NCBI RefSeq assembly: GCF_014645555.1
Contig: NZ_BMLY01000001.1
Span: forward strand, 763,939-827,938
Source: Silvimonas amylolytica
Lineage (GTDB): Bacteria > Pseudomonadota > Gammaproteobacteria > Burkholderiales > Chitinibacteraceae
Length of the DNA stretch: 64,000 nt
Direction: 5' to 3'
This document shows, piece by piece, positions 27,910 to 36,300 of this stretch (its first letter is position 1; every line of letters starts with the position of its first letter). Under the pieces are notes generated by a model. It did no database searches. It was not told where the DNA came from and saw nothing but the letters and a program-made list of their open reading frames with translations. A program made the position numbers and the translations under genes.

Positions 27910-29127
27910 ATGAGCACAGATCTGAATCAGTTAATGACGCAGATGTATGCGTATTTTCAGCAGCGCTATCACCTGTCAGGTGCGGATGCTGGCCCTGGCG
28001 CCCTGTTTCTGGCCTTTGAAGCCATTGGCACAGCCGTGTCTCCCGGCGATTTCAAACTTTTGCCCGGAGACACGACCTTTAATCCCGCGATCATCCAGCA
28101 ACACGGCTCACATCTTGTCGACTTTGTGGTCGAGCTGAATGATCAAGGGCTGATAGCACCTCGCGGAGACTTGTCCCCCACGGTAGAAAGGCAATACGCC
28201 TATCTGCTCAATACAGCGCGCCCCCCTGCCGATCCGGCAAAGATGGATGCTTTCTTGCAACTGCAGGGTCAGGCCAAACGTACGCTTGATGAACAAAAAG
28301 GCACGGTGAGTTTTGAAGAGTTCATGCCTGTCTCATTTGTCCCTCAATTCTGGTTTGATCCCGCGCAATCAGATAACTGGACGAGCTACGACGCAGCCGA
28401 TGCCCCGGCACCAGTGACATCCCCCCCTTCACCGCCAACCGGTCTCCCCCCCTGGCGCTGGCGGTTATTAAAGGAGCCCTCGCAGGAGGTGTGGGCAGGC
28501 ATGGCTGCAGCACTGGGCACGCATGCGCCCCTGCCCACGCACGCTGGCTCAATCGGGCAGCCCCGGCCTCTAGAAGCTTTACGTACGGGCTCGCAGAGCC
28601 TTCCCGGCATCACGGCACTGACCGGCACTTCCGCACCTCAAGCTGCCAGTCGATTGCAGAGCCTGGCGCCCAGACCCGTCCTCGTGAATCTGCAAGCCAA
28701 AACCGTCGTCGATTTGCCAACGGCCCAGCCCGATTCAGCAAACTTTACGATGTCATTTGAGTATTGTGTGGTTGCGGTATCGCGCCCATGGCTTGAAGCG
28801 GCTTTTATCGTAGAACCCGGCTGGTTTCTGCCAGGGGAACGCGCCGGCTCCTGGTCCTTGGGAAAATACGACCCGGTTCCCCAGCGATTTGGATACTTGC
28901 CCGCCAAGTTACTCGTTATTCGGAACCTGAAAATCAGCGCGACATGGTCACCGCAAGATATCTCGAATGTGGAGAGTGGCGCTGCCGCAATCGGTCCTTT
29001 CTCGCTATTGGGCTCCAGATTTGAAAGTGGCAACATCACCGTTCCAGGGATGCAGGCCGTCGGCTGGTTTTGCCAGATCATGCCTGCGCTGCCACCCACA
29101 CCAGACCCCGCTATCGCCCTTCTTTAA
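27910..29127 (+). CDS. Unrecognised 405-residue protein, third gene of cassette
   Basis: The ATG at 27910 has GGAGG 6-7 bases upstream. The first 150 residues are mainly helical (LNQLMTQMYAYFQQRYHL, LVDFVVELNDQGLIAPRGD). A Pro-rich linker follows near residues 170-185, then a C-terminal domain from about 285. That domain parallels the preceding protein: SFEYCVVAVSRPWLEAAF, PGWFLPG, LPAKLLVIRNLKISATW and GMQAVGWFCQIMP. No signal peptide, membrane helix or catalytic motif is visible. Tight spacing with its neighbours indicates co-expression. After the stop, 275 bases without a gene lead to the SDR terminator. Confidence 0.65.
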   Translation: MSTDLNQLMTQMYAYFQQRYHLSGADAGPGALFLAFEAIGTAVSPGDFKLLPGDTTFNPAIIQQHGSHLVDFVVELNDQGLIAPRGDLSPTVERQYAYLLNTARPPADPAKMDAFLQLQGQAKRTLDEQKGTVSFEEFMPVSFVPQFWFDPAQSDNWTSYDAADAPAPVTSPPSPPTGLPPWRWRLLKEPSQEVWAGMAAALGTHAPLPTHAGSIGQPRPLEALRTGSQSLPGITALTGTSAPQAASRLQSLAPRPVLVNLQAKTVVDLPTAQPDSANFTMSFEYCVVAVSRPWLEAAFIVEPGWFLPGERAGSWSLGKYDPVPQRFGYLPAKLLVIRNLKISATWSPQDISNVESGAAAIGPFSLLGSRFESGNITVPGMQAVGWFCQIMPALPPTPDPAIALL

Positions 29128-29362
29128 AATGCCCGCAGGCATCCGGTCGGATGCAACTCTCCCGCAGTGGCTAACCGTCAATGGGGATGTCAAGGCAAAC
29201 GCTGGCTCACTTGATTTGCAATGACAGCGATGCAGAGCTCAAAGCGCCAGGCCAGGCGTTCAGGGCGGCATCCCTGCGTATTGCATCCCAATGGTTCTGG
29301 CAACCAGCGCAAATCCTGCCACGCAAATAAAAAGCGCCTGAGGGTGCCCTATACGCCAGACA

Positions 29363-29391
29363 GAAAAACGGGCCACCAGAGAGTGGCCCGT
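29363..29391 (-). terminator. Intrinsic terminator of the SDR gene
   Basis: On the minus strand ACGGGCCAC and GTGGCCCGT form a 9-bp stem with a 6-base loop, followed by TTTTTC. It lies 12 bases past the SDR stop. It might also end plus-strand transcription from the three-gene cassette, although the T-run on that side is poor. Confidence 0.7.
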
Positions 29392-29402
29392 TGTGTGCGA
29401 GC

Positions 29403-30167
29403 TTAAACTTGCGCCAATCCACCATCTACAAACAGTTCTACACCATTCACGAAAGAAGATTCATCCGACGCCAGGAACACCGCGGCACTGCCAATTTCCG
29501 CTGGCTGCCCGACCCGGCCCAGTGGTACTTGTGATGCCAGATAGTCCAGCAAACCCTGCTGTTGCGCCACGTCATCACCAACCAGCTCTACCAGCCCCGG
29601 TGTCTGGATCGGGCCGGGTGAAAGCGTATTGATGCGAATTGCACGACCTTTCAGATCCAGAATCCAGCTACGCGCCAGGTTGCGCACCGCCGCTTTGGAA
29701 GCACTGTAGATACTGAATGCCGCCGTACCAAGTACCGACGTCGTTGACCCCGCGAGAATCACCGATCCACCCGTTGTGGCCTTATCCAGCAGCGGCAGGG
29801 CCTTTTGCACGGTAAAGATCACGCCTTTGACGTTGCGGGCAAAGATGTCATCGACGTGTTTTTCCGTGAGTTCACCCAACGGCAGCATATCGCCGCCACC
29901 CGCGTTGGCGTACAGCACATCCAGCCGGCCGTGACGTTCCTGAACCTGGGCGTAGAGGCGGTCCAGATCTTCCAGTTTGGTGGAGTCCGCCAGCACGCCG
30001 TAGGCATTGACCCCAATGGCAGCGACAGCGGCATCCAGTTCGGCCTTGCGGCGGCCTGTGATGTAAACAATCGCGCCTTCAGCAGCAAACGCTTTGGCAG
30101 CGCCAAGACCAATCCCGGTTGTACCACCAGTGATAACTGCAACTTTATTAGCAAGACGATTAGCCAT
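29403..30167 (-). CDS. SDR family NAD(P)-dependent oxidoreductase
   Basis: This 254-residue protein is a classical short-chain dehydrogenase/reductase. It has the Rossmann nucleotide-binding motif TGGTTGIG (about residues 13-20), the NAG motif as YANAGG, a catalytic Ser in LAGSTTS and the YSASK catalytic Tyr/Lys pair. The C-terminal SPGPIQTPG and VNGVELFVDGG are typical. The basic ITGRRKAE after strand 2 (about residue 36) suggests NADP(H). Substrate is unknown. The gene diverges from the LysR-type regulator at 30299, a common arrangement in which the regulator controls the oxidoreductase. Confidence 0.9.
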   Translation of the reverse strand: MANRLANKVAVITGGTTGIGLGAAKAFAAEGAIVYITGRRKAELDAAVAAIGVNAYGVLADSTKLEDLDRLYAQVQERHGRLDVLYANAGGGDMLPLGELTEKHVDDIFARNVKGVIFTVQKALPLLDKATTGGSVILAGSTTSVLGTAAFSIYSASKAAVRNLARSWILDLKGRAIRINTLSPGPIQTPGLVELVGDDVAQQQGLLDYLASQVPLGRVGQPAEIGSAAVFLASDESSFVNGVELFVDGGLAQV

Positions 30168-30298
30168 GATGTGCTCCTTGTTTCATGTGTGGTGAAGAGG
30201 TGAAGCCACTTTATTCAATTCGCACAGATGGATAAACTAGCAAAAAATCATTTTATAATTTCCATACATGAATAATAAGCCCACAGGAAAAACGCACC

Positions 30299-31255
30299 GT
30301 GGATAACCTGCTCGCCCTGCGCGTTTTTGTACGGATTGTGGAATCTGGCGGTTTTGCCAAAGCAGCAGACGCCATGAACCTGCCACGCGCGACCGCCACC
30401 AAGCTGATTCAGGAGCTGGAAAAACACCTGCGCATCAAGCTCTTGCACCGGACAACGCGGCAAGTCAGCGTGACGCCGGAAGGCGCCGCGTACTACGAAC
30501 GGGCGGCGCGATTGATCGCTGAACTGGAAGAGATGGATGAAGCAGTGTCCAACTCGCGCGCGCAACTTCGCGGGCGCATTCGGGTGGATGTGGGTTCTGT
30601 GCTGGCCAACCAGATCATCATCCCCGCCCTGCCGGATTTTCGGGCTCGTTACCCGGAGCTACAGATTGATCTGGGCGTGAGCGACCGTCCGGTCAATCTG
30701 ATTGGCGAAGGTGTGGATTGTGTGATTCGCGGTGGCGACCTGGCAGATACCTCCATGATCGCACGTCATCTGGCTGATCTGGACTGGATCACCGTTGCCA
30801 GCCCGGTTTACCTCAATGCCCGAGGCAAACCCCAGCACCCCGATGCATTGCAAGCGATCACCCCAGCCAACCCAACCAGTCCCGCGATAACACACCTGCC
30901 AGGGCACGCCATCGCTGGCTATTTTTCATCGCTGTCTGGCCGCGCCTTCCCACTTGAATTTCACAAAGACGGCGAACGCATTCTGGTCCACGGCGACGCT
31001 GTGGTTGCGGTAAATGAAAGCACTGCACATCTGAACACGTTACTGGCCGGCGTCGGAATTGGTCAGACTTTCCGGTTTGCCGTTGAGCCCTGGTTACGTA
31101 CCGGCCAGTTGCAGCAAGTCCTGCCAGACTGGACCCGCCCGCATCATCCACTGCATTTGCTCTACCCCATGAACCGCCACCGGAGTGCCAAGCTGCTGGC
31201 ATTTGCGGACTGGATTCAAGACGTATTTGCACCGTTTAACTGCCGTGGCCGCTAG
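30299..31255 (+). CDS. LysR family transcriptional regulator
   Basis: The product has 318 residues with a GTG start at 30299, preceded by AGGA about 10 bases upstream. The N-terminal winged helix-turn-helix (LRVFVRIVESGGFAKAADAM, then LPRATATKLIQELEKHL) and the following RTTRQVSVTPEG are characteristic of LysR. The effector domain occupies about residues 90-300. The pattern resembles the group that often controls an adjacent SDR or quinone reductase gene. It probably binds the 131-base divergent interval (30168-30298) and regulates the SDR gene in response to a small molecule I cannot identify. Confidence 0.9.
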   Translation: MDNLLALRVFVRIVESGGFAKAADAMNLPRATATKLIQELEKHLRIKLLHRTTRQVSVTPEGAAYYERAARLIAELEEMDEAVSNSRAQLRGRIRVDVGSVLANQIIIPALPDFRARYPELQIDLGVSDRPVNLIGEGVDCVIRGGDLADTSMIARHLADLDWITVASPVYLNARGKPQHPDALQAITPANPTSPAITHLPGHAIAGYFSSLSGRAFPLEFHKDGERILVHGDAVVAVNESTAHLNTLLAGVGIGQTFRFAVEPWLRTGQLQQVLPDWTRPHHPLHLLYPMNRHRSAKLLAFADWIQDVFAPFNCRGR

Positions 31256-31497
31256 CGCACCGGCCACTGCCGCGCGCACTGACCAGCAGGTCACACAGAC
31301 AGGTGCGGGCGGCCCCCAGGATCAAGGACATGTTGCTTCAGGAAGCGCCTACCCGCTGTCCGGTAATCCCATCTGAACTTTGCGCTTTCGTCTTACCGAA
31401 ATCCATTTGATCAGCCTACATCTTCATGCCCGGTGCACGCCGACACTGCAATCAGCCCGACCAGTCAGGTCTGGCGCGACAACAGGAGGCCCGGATC

Positions 31498-32439
31498 ATG
31501 CACCCCACCGCACCGCTGGTGACCGAACACCCAACCCCGGGGTTAAGCACCCCACTTTCCCATTCACTAACCAGCGGCCTGTCATGGAGCGCGATTCTGG
31601 CTGGTGCCACGGCTGCCGCCGCACTTGCGTTCATTCTGGTCATTCTCGGTTTTGGTTTGGGTTTGTCCGCCGTCTCACCGTGGACGAACACGGGAGCCAC
31701 CGCAGCGACAATGGGTATTTCCACCGTGATATGGCTGGCACTCACGCAGATTGCTGCATCGGGACTGGGCGGGTACCTGGCCGGGCGTCTACGCAATAGC
31801 TGGGTCGATATCCATACGGATGAAGTGTATTTCCGCGATACCGCCCACGGCATGCTGGCTTGGGCGATTTCTACGTTGGTGACGGCAACCCTGTTGGCCA
31901 GTGCCATTGGCACGGTACTGAGTGGCGGCGCCGAAGCCGGAGCCGGGGCACTCCGCGCCGCCACAACCGGCATCGCCACCGGCACAAGTCAGATGGCGGC
32001 GGCGGGGCCCAACGCAGCCAACGCGACCAATAGTTACTATGTCGACATGTTGTTCCGCACCAATCAGGCCCCGACGGACACGCAGGCGGCAGACGCCGGC
32101 AGTCGTGCTGAAGCCACGCGAATTCTGGTCAACGGCTTGCGCACTGGCACCCTTGACGCCCAGGACAAGCAATATCTGGCCAGCGTCGTGGCCCGGCAAA
32201 CGGGGCTAGACCAAGCCACGGCCCAGGCACGCGTCAACCAGACCTACGAGCGCCTGACCCGCGCCGTGAATGAGGCCGCCGAAACCGCCAGAACCGCGGC
32301 CGACAAAGCCCGCAAAGCAACCGCCTATAGCGCATTGTGGATGTTTGTCGCTCTGTTATGTGGCGCGTTCTTTGCCAGTTTCTTTGCCACTGTCGGCGGT
32401 AAACACCGTGATCGCCCGGGCGTCATCGCGCAGGCCTGA
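31498..32439 (+). CDS. Membrane protein (often annotated PhnA-like), function unknown
   Basis: The 313-residue protein starts at 31498, with GGAGG about 9 bases upstream. There are hydrophobic segments near residues 28-55, 70-95, 118-140 and 280-300. Between them lie the conserved-looking QIAASGLGGYLAGRLRNSW and HTDEVYFRDTAHGMLAWA, followed by a soluble Ala-rich helical region (about 150-270). Similar proteins are found in many proteobacteria under the name PhnA-like, without experimental support. It is followed 30 bases later by a 24-codon gene for a membrane peptide. Function unknown. Confidence 0.7.
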   Translation: MHPTAPLVTEHPTPGLSTPLSHSLTSGLSWSAILAGATAAAALAFILVILGFGLGLSAVSPWTNTGATAATMGISTVIWLALTQIAASGLGGYLAGRLRNSWVDIHTDEVYFRDTAHGMLAWAISTLVTATLLASAIGTVLSGGAEAGAGALRAATTGIATGTSQMAAAGPNAANATNSYYVDMLFRTNQAPTDTQAADAGSRAEATRILVNGLRTGTLDAQDKQYLASVVARQTGLDQATAQARVNQTYERLTRAVNEAAETARTAADKARKATAYSALWMFVALLCGAFFASFFATVGGKHRDRPGVIAQA

Positions 32440-32469
32440 TGTGCACCGTCACCGTTTAAGGAGATTGAA

Positions 32470-32544
32470 ATGCGTTCCCTGCTATTGTTTTTCCTGGGCG
32501 TACCGATTCCGATCATTATTTTGATCGCCATTCTTTTTCATTAA
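32470..32544 (+). CDS. 24-residue single-pass membrane peptide
   Basis: ATG at 32470 has AAGGAG 6 bases upstream and the frame ends with TAA at 32544. The product is almost entirely hydrophobic, beginning MRSLLLFFLGVPIP and ending in IIILIAILFH, with one Arg near the N-terminus. The strong ribosome binding site, the position right after the PhnA-like membrane protein gene and the proline-containing GVPIP core make it a believable small gene rather than chance. It may be a partner of the upstream membrane protein. Confidence 0.6.
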   Translation: MRSLLLFFLGVPIPIIILIAILFH

Positions 32545-32570
32545 GCAACACGTACCCCGCTATCTTTCAC

Positions 32571-32596
32571 GTTCGCCCCACTTTGCTGGGGCGAAC
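32571..32596 (+). terminator. Strong hairpin after the membrane peptide gene
   Basis: GTTCGCCCCA and TGGGGCGAAC form a perfect 10-bp stem with loop CTTTGC. It lies 27 bases after the small gene's stop. There is no T-run, so it may act as a factor-dependent terminator or 3'-end stabiliser. Confidence 0.55.
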
Positions 32597-32716
32597 CCGA
32601 TTGGGCCCATGCCAGATGCCTCATTTCAGCCCCGCTAAACACCGCAGTGCGTCTATCTCCTGCAGGCCGGATCATGGGGCATCGGAAATATCCATGAGCT
32701 CGTTGGTACTCCACCC

Positions 32717-33823
32717 ATGCTCAAGAGCCTGAGGCGACTTCTGCTTGGGGGCATTGCTTCCTTGAGCAAGGCACAGTTACGCCAGCAAAAACAGCTGACC
32801 AAGGTGATGTTGGGCAGCAAACCGCGCAAAACCCGCAAAAGTAGTTCGAAGCCCACCCGCAAGGCGAACGCCACAAAGGCAGCCCACACCACGACACCCC
32901 TACCCGGGCGCTGGATTAACTCCTGGTACAACTCCGCCACGGACGATTTGCGCCCTCCCTACCAGCGGCTGGGTTATAAACTCTACCTCCCCAAACACCC
33001 TGCCAGCATGCCTCTGCTGGTCATGCTGCATGGCTGTGAGCAAAACGCGGACGACTTTGCAGAAGGCACCCGCATGAACCGGCTAGCCGCAGAAAAAGGC
33101 TTTGCCGTGCTCTACCCGCAACAGGCCCTCCGACGTCATTCCCAACGTTGCTGGCCCTGGTACGAAAGGCACGTCCAGGAAGGTGGTGGCGAGGTGCCTT
33201 TGATCATGGGGGCAATAAACAAAGTGCTGGCGCAATACAACCTCGATGCCACGCGAGTCTATGTCGCAGGCATTTCAGCAGGCGCAGCAATTGCCCACAT
33301 CCTGGCCTTGCATTACCCGGAACGCATCGCGGCTGTTGGCCTGCATTCTTGCCCCGTTTATGGCGCGGGCAACGGTAAGCTGAGTGCGTTAATGGTGATG
33401 CAGGGCGGTACGTTGCGGGGCGGCAGCGGCACGATGGCAGAGGCATTAGTACGACTTGGGGAGACGTTGCGGATGCCAGCAATACTGCTGCAGGGTCATG
33501 CGGACAAAGTGGTAAGACCCATCAACCAGCAGCAGTTAGTACAGCAGTTCATGACGCTGAATCAATTACAGGAAACGGATGCCAGGCAAACCGTGTTCAA
33601 GCGCAGCGGGCGTGGCCGCAATGCGCAGGGGTATCAGATTGATGACTATGTCGTGCGACGCAAATTGCTGCTCAGGGTATGCCGCATCAGCGAACTGGGC
33701 CACGCCTGGAGTGGTGGTGACGGCACGATCAAATACCATGCTGACAATGGCCCGGACGCCAGCAAGTTGATGTGGGATTTTTTTACCCGGCACCGCCGGG
33801 CGGCACCTCGCCAATCAATGTGA
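32717..33823 (+). CDS. PHB depolymerase family esterase
   Basis: The 368-residue alpha/beta hydrolase has a basic N-terminal region (residues 1-60, rich in Lys/Arg/Ser) and no clear signal peptide. It then shows the family core: LVMLHGCEQNADDF (oxyanion region), the nucleophile motif GISAG, the acid in LLQGHADKVV and the catalytic His in ELGHAWSGGD. PHB depolymerase-type esterases hydrolyse short-chain hydroxyalkanoate polyesters. With phaC and phaA at the other end of the window, a role in intracellular PHB mobilisation is plausible, although the family also contains feruloyl and acetylxylan esterases. The ribosome binding site before the ATG is weak. Confidence 0.8.
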   Translation: MLKSLRRLLLGGIASLSKAQLRQQKQLTKVMLGSKPRKTRKSSSKPTRKANATKAAHTTTPLPGRWINSWYNSATDDLRPPYQRLGYKLYLPKHPASMPLLVMLHGCEQNADDFAEGTRMNRLAAEKGFAVLYPQQALRRHSQRCWPWYERHVQEGGGEVPLIMGAINKVLAQYNLDATRVYVAGISAGAAIAHILALHYPERIAAVGLHSCPVYGAGNGKLSALMVMQGGTLRGGSGTMAEALVRLGETLRMPAILLQGHADKVVRPINQQQLVQQFMTLNQLQETDARQTVFKRSGRGRNAQGYQIDDYVVRRKLLLRVCRISELGHAWSGGDGTIKYHADNGPDASKLMWDFFTRHRRAAPRQSM

Positions 33824-34370
33824 CCAGGTCATCCCGGATTTTGATTGCAGGCCGTTATTCAAAAAATTTTGCCCGGAATTCATTGCGCCGTACCGCCTGG
33901 TGCCAGTGTCACCCTCACCTCTCCCCCGCCCCTTGTTTTCTGCGCAACGCCGGCAAGCCGCCACGGGCGTCGACACGGCTGCGCTTGCTGGCCGGTCTGT
34001 GGTTACGTGGACTGGTGATCTCATCATTCTCTTTAAGGCACAAGCGACATTCCCCTTTCTAATTCAGACGTAACAACCCTGACCTGAGCAGTTCGCGAGG
34101 CGCGAATTCCAGACTGCGGAGTTGATAGCGGCTTTGCGGATTGTCTGTTCCACAGGATCTCTGGGCTCTTTGCCTGTGCCACTGCATCCCGCTCAAGCAA
34201 AGTGATTCGCGTAGTGTTCTCAACCAGTCGTTCGCGGGCTTCAGCACTACGGCTAAATCTCCCCGACCGTCTGCACCCGATCTTTCTCAAGGCCTCACAT
34301 GTGTTCTTCCGCGCAAAACATCGTTACTTCAGATGATTCGGTTGCTGGTGGCATCTGGACTCCAGCAATG
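33824..34370. other. Intergenic stretch with no recognisable gene
   Basis: About 550 bases between the PHB depolymerase and the acyltransferase promoter hold no clear gene. A minus-strand frame of 85 codons (34033-34290) has protein-like composition (AEARERLVENTTRITLLERD). It lacks a family match and a good ribosome binding site. It could be part of the neighbouring phage remnant. Confidence 0.35.
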
Positions 34371-34400
34371 AAAAAGCCACCGGGGCGTGGCTTGATTTTG
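34371..34400 (+). terminator. Hairpin with T-rich tail
   Basis: AAGCCAC and GTGGCTT form a 7-bp stem around CGGGGC, followed by GATTTTGTT. It is an intrinsic-terminator-like structure on the plus strand just before the acyltransferase promoter region. It would insulate that gene from upstream transcription. Confidence 0.5.
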
Positions 34401-34403
34401 TTG

Positions 34404-34444
34404 GCTTGACGTGAAGAGGTGTAGCATCCCGCTTCACGTGAAGC
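34404..34444. promoter_or_regulatory. Pair of related palindromes upstream of the acyltransferase
   Basis: GCTTCACGTGAAGC (34431-34444) is a perfect 14-bp palindrome. A near copy, GCTTGACGTGAAG, lies at 34404-34416, with the two starts 27 bases apart. They sit 40-80 bases before the acyltransferase start and could be operators for a dimeric regulator. Confidence 0.4.
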
Positions 34445-34483
34445 AAAGCTTCCCAATAATAGTGCTGAAGGGTTAATTTGTAG

Positions 34484-35476
34484 ATGGGTTCATATCGCTT
34501 GTTGCTGGCCATCGCGGTCATGCTCTCTCATGTCTGGGGCGGTTTTCTCGGCCACAATCAAGGGGTCGCTGCTGTCGTTTCGTTCTTCTTGCTCAGCGGA
34601 TTCGTCATGACAGCCCTCATCCGGCGGAACTACAACTCGATTGATCGGGTTGGGATGTTCTACGTTGACCGGGTCATGCGTTTGTTCCCCCAGTTTCTTT
34701 TCTACCTCGTTGCAACCATTATCCTTTTCAAGGTGGCGCATCCTGTTTCCCCATTTCTGTCGGGACTCACCATATTTAAAGTTCTGCTCAACTTCTTGAT
34801 GTTGCCCCTTGGTTTCTTTATGTATGGTCTTGTTGACGCGTTACTGATTCCGCCATCTTGGTCGTTGGGGCTAGAACTGACGTTTTATTTGGCAATACCC
34901 TTCATATTGATTTACCGCCTCGAAAAGTATGCATTTGCGATTTCTGTCGTGATTTTTATGTTGGCATATTTTTCAGTAATCAACACAGATACCTTTGGCT
35001 ACCGTCTGCTACCTGGCACGTTGTTTATTTTTCTTTGCGGAAGCTTTCTGTACAAACTCGAAAGTACCAAACGCAAAGCTACACTCATTGGCAGTTTCAT
35101 TATTGCGGCAATAATGTTCGAAGCTGTCCGAAAAGTGCCATCGCTTCAGGTGTTCTTTAACTACGAAGTGTTGATCGGGTTATTGATTGGCTTACCAGTA
35201 GTAGCGGTGCTTTCCAGATATAAATCTGGATTGGTGGACGAGACCCTTGGAAACATCAGCTATGGCGTGTTTCTTAACCATAATTTTGTGATGTGGACAG
35301 CCCGGTGCATGGGAATGGACACTGGAAAACCTGGCAGTATTGTCCTTCTCATTTTGGTATCCATCATGTTGGCTTGGGTTACCTACATGCTGATTGAACG
35401 CCCGGTAATTCATTACCGTCGCAAGTTGCGCAGAAAAGCAGATGGCAATGCTGCGTTGCTGCCTCAAGCCATCTAA
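34484..35476 (+). CDS. Acyltransferase 3 family protein (OafA/YrhL-like O-acyltransferase)
   Basis: The 330-residue integral membrane protein has about ten hydrophobic segments. It begins with LLAIAVMLSHVWGGF, where the conserved His of the family is seen, and contains FYVDRVMRLFPQFLFY (the RxxR-type motif) and WSLGLELTFYLAIPF. These are characteristic of acyltransferase-3 proteins that add acetyl or other acyl groups to surface sugars. Codon use is AT-richer than in neighbouring genes. A phage-type fragment and an integrase fragment lie directly downstream, next to tRNA-Ser. Together this suggests acquisition by phage, where such genes often alter O-antigen. The ribosome binding site is weak (GAAGGG about 11 bases upstream). 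Confidence 0.8.
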   Translation: MGSYRLLLAIAVMLSHVWGGFLGHNQGVAAVVSFFLLSGFVMTALIRRNYNSIDRVGMFYVDRVMRLFPQFLFYLVATIILFKVAHPVSPFLSGLTIFKVLLNFLMLPLGFFMYGLVDALLIPPSWSLGLELTFYLAIPFILIYRLEKYAFAISVVIFMLAYFSVINTDTFGYRLLPGTLFIFLCGSFLYKLESTKRKATLIGSFIIAAIMFEAVRKVPSLQVFFNYEVLIGLLIGLPVVAVLSRYKSGLVDETLGNISYGVFLNHNFVMWTARCMGMDTGKPGSIVLLILVSIMLAWVTYMLIERPVIHYRRKLRRKADGNAALLPQAI

Positions 35477-35500
35477 CACTATGGTTTCTCCTGCTGCAGT

Positions 35501-35752
35501 TCAAGTATTGGCCAGATATGCGGGACGTTCCGGGAGATCAGGTACAGTGCCTGCGGACGCTATACTGACCGTATGCCGAAGTGCCTTTCGGCAGTAAATC
35601 CATTCATCTGGCGTCTTTACTGCATTTTCGTAGCAGCGCAAAACCAATCTATCGGAGTCATTGAGTGCGGCAATTGCCGCACTCTTGGCGCGCGAAATTT
35701 CCGCAGCCATACCCGAATGCAGTGCAACCACCGCGACTGCCAGCGGTTTCAT
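35501..35752 (-). pseudogene. Fragment of phage tail-associated protein
   Basis: This 83-codon frame reads AAIAALNDSDRLVLRCYENA, then DEWIYCRKALR and ends LPERPAYLANT. That closely follows the C-terminal pattern I know from small tail-fibre-associated proteins of tailed phages (alternating ALxASDxxxLRCYExxVxxPxEWxxYRxALR and a final RPAYPxGT-like end). Only the C-terminal part appears to be present, and no other tail gene is nearby. Read with the integrase fragment to its right, it is best explained as part of a deleted prophage. Confidence 0.4.
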
Positions 35753-35814
35753 TCACTCCATCAATACCATCTTGTCCGGTGGGGCAGCGGCTGGCCCGCG
35801 TATGCATCTATCTG

Positions 35815-36050
35815 GCGAGGCAGTTCCGGCAATCCTTTTGCGTTCAGACGCGCGTGGTTGATCTTGCGGGTTAGTTTCGCCATAGACGCCCAGTGACAGG
35901 ATCTTGGCGGCGCGATGAAAGTGATGGTGAGAACGCCACCACTTTGCGCCGGTCGGCTGAACGTGCAGGGGAAGGCCCTCACCGTCTGCGAGTGCGTACG
36001 GTTTTTCTCTGGGCTGGGCGGCTTTGATGATGGGCTCGATCAGGTTCGCG
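35815..36050 (-). pseudogene. Tyrosine integrase N-terminal fragment (DUF4102-type arm domain)
   Basis: Reading leftward in one frame gives IIKAAQPREKPYALADGEGL, then LHVQPTGAKWWR, and AAKILSLGVYGETN. This is the N-terminal arm-binding domain of P4/DUF4102-type phage integrases (usual pattern KPYxLxDGxGLxLxVxPxGxKxWR...LSLGxYPE). There is no start codon in place and the catalytic domain (R-H-R-Y) is absent. It lies about 160 bases from the 3' end of tRNA-Ser, the normal position for an integrase of a tRNA-targeting element, so it marks an old integration. Confidence 0.65.
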
Positions 36051-36139
36051 GCGGGTGATGTGAGTGACTAGAGCGATAACCCGGTCTGTCTGGTTACTCA
36101 CCGACCTACTCACAAGGAGCCGACTTTCCTGCGAATAAC

Positions 36140-36177
36140 AAAAAACCCCGTGAACACCAGGTTTCATCGGGGTTTTG
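36140..36177 (-). terminator. Intrinsic terminator downstream of tRNA-Ser
   Basis: On the minus strand AAAACCCCG and CGGGGTTTTTT form a stem with a 17-base loop. The T-run directly follows it. It lies about 35 bases past the tRNA 3' end. The T-run is also present on the plus strand (GGGGTTTTGTTG), so it could work in both directions. Confidence 0.65.
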
Positions 36178-36209
36178 TTGCCAACGATTGGCATCGTTGA
36201 AAGTATCTG

Positions 36210-36300
36210 TGGCGGAGAGAGGGGGATTCGAACCCCCGATAGGCTATTAACCTATACACGCTTTCCAGGCGTGCGACTTAAACCACTCATCCATCTCTCC
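36210..36300 (-). tRNA. tRNA-Ser (anticodon GGA)
   Basis: The minus-strand sequence begins GGAGAGA and ends TCTCTCCGCCA, giving a 7-bp acceptor stem with an encoded CCA. The anticodon stem/loop CACGCCTGGAAAGCGTG carries GGA, the long variable arm of class II tRNAs is present, and the T-arm reads GGGGGTTCGAATCCCCC. The 3' end is the likely former attachment site for the phage whose integrase fragment lies to the left. Confidence 0.95.
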
